This document shows positions 7,483-12,670 of a stretch of 12,670 nucleotides of DNA, one piece after another (positions within the stretch are counted from its first letter, which is position 1; every line of letters begins with the position of its first letter). The notes below the pieces were generated by a model. It was not told the DNA's origin. It worked only from the letters and a program-made list of their open reading frames with translations, and did no database searches. The stretch lies in assembly GCA_002427015.1 (NCBI GenBank), contig DIPE01000060.1:15280-27949 (forward strand). Reading direction: 5' to 3'. The translations under genes and the position numbers were made by a program. This DNA is from Firmicutes bacterium UBA5496. GTDB lineage: Bacteria; Bacillota; Proteinivoracia; UBA4975.

Positions 7483-8247
7483 TTACCAAGCAGTCCAGCC
7501 ACCGTCGACTACCAATGAATGGCCCGTGATAAAATCCGATTCGTTCGAAGCTAGAAATAGAGCAGCGTATGCAACGTCTTCAGGATTCCCCAGCCGGGGC
7601 AACATAGTTCTGGCTAAATATTCTTTTAACAATTCAGGTTGCTCGCGAAATGGTTTTGACTGAGCAGTAATAATAGTTCCCGGGCAAATGTCATTGACAT
7701 TGATTCCGTTTTTGGCGTAATCAACCGCCAACTGTCTCGTAAAATTCGTAATTCCGCCTTTTGAAGCGCAATAAGTAGCAGCTGTTCCCGTGCCTACTAG
7801 TCCATGTATAGAGGACATATTGATTATTTTCCCATAATGGTTATTCACCATGGTAGGGATTACCTTTCGACACATGTAGAAATAGCCCCTGAGATTAGTG
7901 TTTATCACCTTATCCCACTCTTCATCACTAACATCAGTGATTGGATTGCGAATGAAAATTCCCGCATTGTTAACAAGGATATCAATCCTTCCCCATTTCT
8001 CTAATACGGTATCCACTGCAGAGTTTACCTGACTTAAATTAGTAACATCCACGCTGTAATAATCCGCGGTGCCAGAAATATTCTTTATCGCTGTCATCAC
8101 ATCTGGGGTCTCGTCAGCTAGGCGCGACTCTGGCTGAATATCAAAAACCGCTACTTTTGCTCCCTGCTGACAGAATAAAATTGAGATTGCTCTTCCGATA
8201 CCTGAGCTCCCGCCAGTTACAACTGCGACCTTATCTTTTAATCTCAT
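7483..8247 (-). CDS. SDR-family NAD(P)-dependent oxidoreductase
   Basis: A 254-residue classical short-chain dehydrogenase/reductase. The cofactor loop TGGSSGIG is at 11-18, with D36 at the end of the second strand favouring NAD(H) over NADP(H). NNAG is at 93-96, and the catalytic set is N118, S146, Y159 and K163 (YxxxK with Ser 13 residues earlier). It has the standard C-terminal VVDGGW motif. It is complete and of normal length. It would oxidise an alcohol or reduce a carbonyl in the pathway; the substrate loop (TIITAQSKPF, 191-200) gives no specific clue. The longest frame starts at 8310, inside the upstream transporter gene, but AGAGAGG at 8257-8263 with a 9-base spacer points to the ATG at 8247, which also gives the usual N-terminus MRLKDKVAVVTGG. 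It is placed between importer and catabolic genes, 20 bases after the EcfT stop. Confidence 0.93.
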   Translation of the reverse strand: MRLKDKVAVVTGGSSGIGRAISILFCQQGAKVAVFDIQPESRLADETPDVMTAIKNISGTADYYSVDVTNLSQVNSAVDTVLEKWGRIDILVNNAGIFIRNPITDVSDEEWDKVINTNLRGYFYMCRKVIPTMVNNHYGKIINMSSIHGLVGTGTAATYCASKGGITNFTRQLAVDYAKNGINVNDICPGTIITAQSKPFREQPELLKEYLARTMLPRLGNPEDVAYAALFLASNESDFITGHSLVVDGGWTAW

Positions 8248-8256
8248 TTCTTGGTA

Positions 8257-8263
8257 CCTCTCT
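8257..8263 (-). promoter_or_regulatory. Ribosome binding site deciding the SDR start
   Basis: AGAGAGG on the minus strand, 9 bases before the ATG at 8247, just after the stop codon of the transporter T component (TAA at 8270-8268). Confidence 0.75.
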
Positions 8264-8267
8264 TTTC

Positions 8268-9068
8268 TTATGAATATCTGGGTTGAATAAAGCCGAATCC
8301 CCATGTCCACCCTAAAACCAAAATAATGATTAACATCGAAGCGACTAAGGCCAAACCAGTTTTACTCCACTGAAATTCTTCTACATAGGTACGCTTTTTA
8401 TATAAACCAAATGCTCTGCTATCCATGGCAATACTTGTTGTTTCAGATTTTCTCAAACCATTTGCAAGGACTGGGAATAGATATCTTCTCCAGTTTTCAA
8501 TTGCGCCCTTAATACCTTTCTCAGATGCTAAACCTCTAACCAAGTGTGCATCCTTAATTTTGCCAATCTCCGTTTGAATTAATGGTAAGAAACGCAATGC
8601 GACCAAAATTGCATATCCGAATCTATAAGGAATCCCTAAATAGATTAGCCCTATTGCAAAATATTTCGGATTCGTTGTCCACAAATATACTAAAGCAGCA
8701 CAACCAATAGTGAATAATCTAAGCAGAAAAATCTGAGCCTTGTAAAAGGCCACATCGGAAACACGAATGAAACCTGCACTGAAGATTATCTCACCAGCTG
8801 AGGCATTGCTGATCAGTTGAAAAACCCCAACAAAAAAACCGAAGGCGAGAAAAACTGAAAAACTGCAAAGAATTACTTTCCAATCTATTTTTCCCGCGAA
8901 TAGAGCTAGAGAAAATAGGATTAAAGGCATAAAAACTAGTTGCCTAACATCCTGAAAGAAGTAAACCGCGAAGCTAATTAGCACAACGAAAATTAATTTG
9001 CTTAAAGCATCCATCCTGTGCAGTAACGAGTCATGCCGAAGAAATTGAAATTGAATATACTTACCCAT
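8268..9068 (-). CDS. ECF transporter T component (EcfT/YkoC-like)
   Basis: A 266-residue membrane protein that couples the ATPase pair to the substrate-binding S component in energy-coupling-factor import. Hydrophobic segments lie at roughly 23-37, 43-58, 66-86, 110-130, 137-160 and 237-258. Between the last two is a long cytoplasmic coupling region with the two short Arg motifs of EcfT proteins, VRG (177-179) and SRAFG (217-221), which contact the ATPase grooves. Length is normal. The ATG start shares one base with the TAA of the ATPase gene (TAATG), so the two are translationally coupled; a G-rich Shine-Dalgarno stretch lies just upstream. The gene order S, fused A, T matches the ykoE-ykoD-ykoC set of Bacillus subtilis, which serves thiamine or its pyrimidine precursor. 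Confidence 0.92.
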   Translation of the reverse strand: MGKYIQFQFLRHDSLLHRMDALSKLIFVVLISFAVYFFQDVRQLVFMPLILFSLALFAGKIDWKVILCSFSVFLAFGFFVGVFQLISNASAGEIIFSAGFIRVSDVAFYKAQIFLLRLFTIGCAALVYLWTTNPKYFAIGLIYLGIPYRFGYAILVALRFLPLIQTEIGKIKDAHLVRGLASEKGIKGAIENWRRYLFPVLANGLRKSETTSIAMDSRAFGLYKKRTYVEEFQWSKTGLALVASMLIIILVLGWTWGFGFIQPRYS

Positions 9069-10786
9069 TAATTCCCACCCCCGATACAGTCAACAAACTG
9101 ATTTACAGTTCTAACTTCATCTGGAATCTCTAGTGAAAGCTTCCTCAGTTCTTCCATCAGACGTTGTAAAGGTGGTTGTTTTAATGTCGCATCTGTGGTG
9201 TAATCATCCGATAACCACAGTTTTTCCGGCTTGCCCTGGTAGATTAGATTACCGTGACTGATAACAATAACATCGTCGGCATAATCCTGAACAATCCTCA
9301 TATTGTGGGTTATCATAACAACGCTAACCCCTTTACTCATTTGCTGCTTAATGACACTCATTAAAGAACTGACATTTCTAAAATCCTGTGCGTACGTTGG
9401 CTCATCTAGTATTAGCAGTTCCGGTTGACCGACTAACATGGTTGCAACACTCAAACGTCTTTTTTGACCACCGCTAAGTACATAGGGATGTCTATCGCGA
9501 TGCTCTTCTAATTCAAACAATGATATCATTTCTTCAGCCTTTTGCTGAATTTCATCCTCTTTATAGCCTATAACCTTCAGGCTATATGTTATTTCATCCA
9601 ACACAGTATCCTGAACAAATTGATGTTCGGGGTTCTGGAAAACAAACCCGACTTTTTTTGTTATATCGGAGGTTTTATTTTTCTTTAAATCGAAATCGCA
9701 AATGCGAATATCTCCTTCTGACAGGGGAAGAAGACCAATCATTAGTTTTGCAATTGTACTCTTTCCAGATCCGTTAGGGCCGAGTATCGCCGTAAGTTTG
9801 GCCTTTTGGATGTCAAAACTTACGCCCTTTAGAGCACGTGTTCCATCTGGGTAGGAGAAACTGACCCTATTAACTGATACGATGGTTTCAGGATTATTAT
9901 CCTTCTGTATGCTAGAGGAAGGACTGTGAAAATCAAGATTCTTAAGCTTATTCAGGGATTCGTCTACCGTTAAAGAAACCGTTTCAGCGGGTATTATTTT
10001 TTTTTCTTGCAGTTTAATTTCTAATTCCGGAATTTGCGGAATCCATACTCCCATTTCTTCTAAAAGCATTTTCCCGTACTTTGTTAAAATTTCATTTGGT
10101 TGTCCGCAGGCGAAAATACGTCCTTCTTTATCGAGAACAACCAGTTTAGTCGCCATTGTAATAAATTCATCTAGCCAGGGAGTGGCAATAATTATTGTTC
10201 TTTGATCGGACTTCATCTTTCTCAGTACTTCAACAATTTCGGCGGTTCCAACTGGGTCCAAATTCGCAGTGGGGTCATCAAAGGCCAAAATCTCCGGCTC
10301 CAATGCCAGCACTGAACTAATCGCTAACCTTTGTTGTTGACCTCCTGAAATCTCATAAACATATTTCCAACTTGCATCAGACAGACCCACATAACCTAAA
10401 GATTCCTGAACCCGCTCGAGTATTTCCTCTTTGCTTAAGAGTATATTTTCCGGGCCAAAAGCTACTTCGTCACTGATAAACAAATTACAGAGTTGACTTT
10501 CCGGATCTTGAAACACAAGACCTATATTTGCTGCCATTTCCTGAACCCGATGTTCTGCAACTAACTTCCCATTGACAAGTATCTCTCCGTGCACATCTCC
10601 GCCTTTAATATGGGGTATAATCCCGTTTAAAGATTGAATCAAGGTAGATTTCCCGCATCCCGAGGGACCTATCAGAATGACAAACTCACCTTTATCTACA
10701 GTAAGATTGATATCTGTTAATGTTGGCGAATTTGCGCCCGGATAAGTATAGGAATAATGAGAAATTTCAATGGCCTTAGTTTCCAT
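9068..10786 (-). CDS. ECF transporter ATPase with two fused ABC domains (YkoD-like), first domain degenerate
   Basis: A 572-residue cytoplasmic protein with two ABC ATPase domains joined by a linker (about 245-300). Domain 1 has Walker A GPSGCGKST (40-48), Q-loop VFQDPE, signature ISGGQQQR (146-153) and Walker B LAFDDPTANLD (167-177). Domain 2 has Walker A GPNGSGKST (336-344), Q-loop VFQNPE, signature LSGGQKRR (437-444), Walker B LILDEPT with E462, and switch H494 in ITHNM. In domain 1 the catalytic Glu is Asp (D171) and the switch-His position reads Pro (P203, in ATPWLDE). Domain 2 is intact at both. This suggests asymmetric ATP hydrolysis. The longest frame reaches 10843, but GGAGG at 10793-10797 sits 6 bases before the ATG at 10786. 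It powers the adjacent YkoE- and YkoC-like membrane proteins. Confidence 0.94.
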   Translation of the reverse strand: METKAIEISHYSYTYPGANSPTLTDINLTVDKGEFVILIGPSGCGKSTLIQSLNGIIPHIKGGDVHGEILVNGKLVAEHRVQEMAANIGLVFQDPESQLCNLFISDEVAFGPENILLSKEEILERVQESLGYVGLSDASWKYVYEISGGQQQRLAISSVLALEPEILAFDDPTANLDPVGTAEIVEVLRKMKSDQRTIIIATPWLDEFITMATKLVVLDKEGRIFACGQPNEILTKYGKMLLEEMGVWIPQIPELEIKLQEKKIIPAETVSLTVDESLNKLKNLDFHSPSSSIQKDNNPETIVSVNRVSFSYPDGTRALKGVSFDIQKAKLTAILGPNGSGKSTIAKLMIGLLPLSEGDIRICDFDLKKNKTSDITKKVGFVFQNPEHQFVQDTVLDEITYSLKVIGYKEDEIQQKAEEMISLFELEEHRDRHPYVLSGGQKRRLSVATMLVGQPELLILDEPTYAQDFRNVSSLMSVIKQQMSKGVSVVMITHNMRIVQDYADDVIVISHGNLIYQGKPEKLWLSDDYTTDATLKQPPLQRLMEELRKLSLEIPDEVRTVNQFVDCIGGGN

Positions 10787-10792
10787 TATTAT

Positions 10793-10797
10793 CCTCC
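10793..10797 (-). promoter_or_regulatory. Ribosome binding site deciding the ATPase start
   Basis: GGAGG on the minus strand, 6 bases before the ATG at 10786. The alternative longer reading frame would translate through the G/C-run hairpin at 10813-10835 and add 19 residues with no likeness to an ABC protein. Confidence 0.85.
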
Positions 10798-10812
10798 AAT
10801 CTAAAGTGGGGG

Positions 10813-10835
10813 GGGAGGAGATATTTTCTCCCCCC
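10813..10835 (-). other. Stable intercistronic hairpin between S-component and ATPase genes
   Basis: On the minus-strand transcript GGGGGGAGA (10835-10827) pairs with UCUCCUCCC (10821-10813) across a 5-base loop: nine pairs, one of them G-U. A run of C follows, not U, so it is not an intrinsic terminator. It begins 8 bases after the stop of the S-component gene and ends 15 bases before the Shine-Dalgarno sequence of the ATPase gene. It may protect or process the mRNA and so set the ratio of transporter subunits; that role is inference. Confidence 0.6.
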
Positions 10836-10843
10836 ATTGTCAT

Positions 10844-11416
10844 TTAGGCACTCAAGCGTCTGACACTTGCAATTAATCCTGTTTTGTCTAAGGCCTTGCC
10901 TAATCCAAAAGCAATAAGACCAGATTCAATCGCACCAGCAACAAATGCTATGGGGAGTGATGCGAGAAAAATACCCATTTTGGCATCCCATCCAAACATT
11001 ATTACAAACATTAGCTGTGAAGCGATATTAGCCATTCCACCGGCAAAACACATCATCCACCAGTTAAACTTCTTGTAACGACCAAGTGCAAAGACGATTT
11101 CTGCCCCTAACCCTTGAGCGAGCCCGAATGGGAATAAAATAATACCTGCCGGATTTCCTGCTAAAAATTGAGTAGCGACATTGATCAGCATGGTAATAGT
11201 TGCAGCCCCGGGCCTTCTTACAATATATCCCCCTAGCACTTGACTTATTTGGACGAATCCGCCCAATGCCGCAGACAATAACGGACCGCCAAGTGCACCA
11301 CCCCATTGTGGAAGTGCGCCCAAGAAAACATTAATTACCCCAAAAATTACTCCGAGAACAGCCAAAAGTACAATTTCCTGGGTGGAGTAAGCGAAAAGTG
11401 ACTTTTTCTTCTCCAT
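10844..11416 (-). CDS. ECF transporter S component, YkoE family
   Basis: A 190-residue integral membrane protein with about six hydrophobic segments (roughly 13-36, 43-66, 71-87, 88-111, 118-141 and 149-174). YIVRRPGAAT (64-73) and QGLGAEIVFALGRYKKFNWW (101-120) are typical of the YkoE family, the substrate-binding component of ECF importers linked to thiamine or hydroxymethylpyrimidine in Bacillus. AGGGGG at 11425-11430 lies 8 bases before the ATG. It is the first gene after the regulatory gap, followed by ATPase and T genes, so the importer is complete and dedicated. No thiamine riboswitch is visible upstream, and the rest of the operon is catabolic, so the ligand may be a different N-heterocycle; this is inference. 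The family call is firm and the ligand open. Confidence 0.9.
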   Translation of the reverse strand: MEKKKSLFAYSTQEIVLLAVLGVIFGVINVFLGALPQWGGALGGPLLSAALGGFVQISQVLGGYIVRRPGAATITMLINVATQFLAGNPAGIILFPFGLAQGLGAEIVFALGRYKKFNWWMMCFAGGMANIASQLMFVIMFGWDAKMGIFLASLPIAFVAGAIESGLIAFGLGKALDKTGLIASVRRLSA

Positions 11417-11672
11417 TGTTTTTGCCCCCTTAATATTTCCCTGAGGGAATTTGTGAAGACTCTACCGGTAGTAATAATTCCCTTGGATACTCATAATGTT
11501 TGACGAACATGACAACCAAACCTTCGGGCATTTTCCACAATAAATCAAGCATTTTTTAATATTATTTCACAACCCTAATAAATACGTTTAATCTGCAACA
11601 GAATTTATGGTTAAAAAAAGCAGCCTTAATCCCATAAGAATAAGTCTGTTAATATGTGAGAAGCTACGTTCA
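11417..11672 (-). promoter_or_regulatory. Regulatory gap between the PucR-type regulator and the transporter/catabolic operon
   Basis: This A+T-rich 256-base stretch holds no gene. On the minus strand it contains, in transcription order: an interrupted inverted repeat TTATGG/CCATAA (11637-11632 with 11610-11605), extendable by TTAA/TTAA past a 2-base bulge and without a U tail; a TTGGTT core at 11519-11514, which matches the centre of the Bacillus PucR box (WWWCNTTGGTTAA) but not its flanks; and a weak promoter-like pair TTGGTT (11519-11514) and TATGAG (11495-11490) spaced 18 bases apart. Closer to the first gene are a small hairpin ATGTT/AACAT (11510-11506 with 11500-11496), the palindrome CTACCGGTAG (11471-11462), and overlapping hairpins at 11437-11483 listed separately. 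The operon promoter very likely lies here; the exact hexamers are uncertain. Confidence 0.5.
11437..11483 (-). promoter_or_regulatory. Overlapping, mutually exclusive dyads in the operon leader
   Basis: AGGGAATT (11483-11476) can pair with AATTCCCT (11451-11444) as an 8-bp stem around a 24-base loop that contains the palindrome CTACCGGTAG. The same TTCCCT (11449-11444) is also one half of the dyad TTCCCT-C-AGGGAA (11449-11437). The two pairings cannot coexist. The second dyad ends 6 bases before the Shine-Dalgarno sequence of the first transporter gene. It could be an operator or a leader switch that affects translation; no U tract follows, so it is not a classical terminator. Confidence 0.45.
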
Positions 11673-12670
11673 TTATGGACTTTTCCCTTCCGCTAAGGCA
11701 TCCCCTAGTTTAATAGCTAGCTGCATATTAAATCTGTCTTCACTGTCCTCAAAATTCATTCCTGTTATTTCCTGAATCTTGCTAAGTCGATACAGCACGG
11801 TGTTATAGTGGGTGAATAACTGTTTTGAGGCTTGGCTGACATTTCCATTACATTGAAAATAGACCCTTAATGTCTGTACAAGCTGGGAGTTGGTATCCCG
11901 ATCATGTTGAATCAAAGGTGAGTACAATTCCCGAACTATATGTGCAGCCTCCTCCATATTACCTCCGCTCAACAACCTGAAAACTCCCAAATCATCAAAA
12001 CTAAGGACCCTAGAAGGTCGGTTCAAATACTTTTGTACTGAAACCGCCTTTAAAGCCTCCTCATAGCTCAGATGTATATCTGTAATTGAGGGTCTAAAGC
12101 GACCAATCCCAGCCGTACAGGAATGCTTTGTCTGCTTTTTAAAAGCCCCCAATACCTGAGAAGCGACTTTTTTGCCTAACTCCATATTTTCGCTGTAGCC
12201 AAAATCGTGTTCAGCCTTAAGCAAGAGAACAAATCTGCCGCCTCTTTCTCCAACAATGAAATAATTGCAATACGCATTGGCAACAGCTTCGATTGCACCG
12301 TGCAATTGGCTTTGCAGGTTTTGAATGTTAGCTTTGCTTTTAGCATCACCCTGCCAAAGTTCCTGATATGAATCGATATTAATTACTATCAGAATAAAGC
12401 TGTAACGCAATTCATATCCAACAAGACTCCCTCTTTGAATCAGCTCTATCTCTGACATAATTCTTCCGTTAAACCAGTCGAAAAGAAAGTCGTTTCTGTA
12501 TTTTTGTTCGACTTCTCGCAAGGCAATCTCGTTAATAATTGTTAAAGCCGCTACCGTTGAAGCTTGCTCTATGGCAATATAGTCAATTTCTTGCAATTGA
12601 CGGTTTAGCTCAACGATTATTATCGTACCATGCCATTTTCCGGCAACATGAATGGGGTACTGAACAATGC
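11673..12670 (-). CDS. PucR-family transcriptional regulator, N-terminus outside the window
   Basis: 331 residues are visible; the frame is open to the right edge and the true start lies beyond it (a TTG at 12596 is internal, because in-frame residues such as YPIHVAGKWHGTIIIVE precede it with normal protein character). The visible part has the end of an N-terminal sensor-like domain with a YG-type WHGTIIIVE strand, then EIDYIAIEQAS leading into a helix and the DFLFDWFNGRI region. A middle GGDEF-like domain (CdaR type, around GYELRYSFILIVINID) follows, and finally a C-terminal PucR helix-turn-helix (NVSQASKQLFTHYNTVLYRLSKIQEITG). Relatives control purine, ureide, proline or sugar-acid use; B. 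subtilis PucR activates purine catabolism. It is upstream of and in the same direction as the operon, so it is the probable local regulator. No convincing intrinsic terminator follows it, so read-through is possible. Confidence 0.92.
   Translation of the reverse strand, partial: IVQYPIHVAGKWHGTIIIVELNRQLQEIDYIAIEQASTVAALTIINEIALREVEQKYRNDFLFDWFNGRIMSEIELIQRGSLVGYELRYSFILIVINIDSYQELWQGDAKSKANIQNLQSQLHGAIEAVANAYCNYFIVGERGGRFVLLLKAEHDFGYSENMELGKKVASQVLGAFKKQTKHSCTAGIGRFRPSITDIHLSYEEALKAVSVQKYLNRPSRVLSFDDLGVFRLLSGGNMEEAAHIVRELYSPLIQHDRDTNSQLVQTLRVYFQCNGNVSQASKQLFTHYNTVLYRLSKIQEITGMNFEDSEDRFNMQLAIKLGDALAEGKSP

Noticed and set aside
11605..11640. Intrinsic terminator after the PucR-type gene
   Set aside because: The TTATGG/CCATAA repeat has a bulge, a T-rich loop and no U tract after the stem on the minus strand, so it does not look like a terminator.
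11417..11672. Thiamine (TPP), purine or similar riboswitch in the leader of the YkoE-like gene
   Set aside because: I looked for the TPP core blocks and for the purine-riboswitch loop pattern on the minus strand and found neither; the CTACC string near 11470 is only part of a palindrome.
1..12670. CRISPR array, tRNA or rRNA genes, insertion sequence or phage genes
   Set aside because: No regularly spaced repeats, no transposase or integrase frames, and no tRNA- or rRNA-like stretch was seen.

Overview
The window looks like chromosome from an anaerobic Firmicute, most likely a Clostridia-type bacterium. The reasons are strong AGGAGG-type ribosome binding sites, a tandem CWB2 (cell wall binding repeat 2) surface protein, a PucR-family regulator, a YkoE/YkoD/YkoC-type ECF importer and ferredoxin-dependent enzymes. 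This is judged from gene content only; no marker gene is present.

Layout. At the left edge (2-607, + strand) is the 3' end of a G+C-rich CWB2 surface-protein gene. It ends at a strong hairpin (619-656) that can terminate transcription from both sides. Everything else is on the minus strand and reads right to left as one long, tightly packed gene train: a PucR-type regulator cut by the right edge (12670-11673); a 256-base regulatory gap; an ECF transporter S component (YkoE-like), a fused double ATPase (YkoD-like) and a T component (YkoC-like); an SDR dehydrogenase; FdrA; YlbE (DUF1116); an M42-type metallohydrolase; a cyclic amidohydrolase (hydantoinase/dihydropyrimidinase type); a two-[4Fe-4S] ferredoxin-domain protein resembling part of 6-hydroxynicotinate reductase; and a conserved cysteine-containing 207-residue protein. 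From the ATPase gene to the last gene the spacings are between -4 and +26 bases, with several stop/start overlaps, which supports a single translationally coupled operon. Five start codons are placed downstream of the longest open frame because a clear Shine-Dalgarno sequence points to the inner start.

How the parts could work together (inference). PucR-family proteins often control purine/ureide use. The ECF importer would bring in a small N-heterocycle. The ferredoxin-domain protein and its neighbour could reduce the ring, the amidohydrolase could open the reduced cyclic amide, the M42-type enzyme could cleave a further amide, and FdrA-YlbE could carry out carbamoyl or acyl transfer to phosphate, as proposed for the oxamate carbamoyltransferase of E. 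coli allantoin metabolism. This would be an anaerobic, energy-conserving route. No YlbF (DUF2877) or carbamate kinase gene is visible here, and the substrate cannot be read from the sequence. The operon is therefore the main candidate for an undescribed system in the window.
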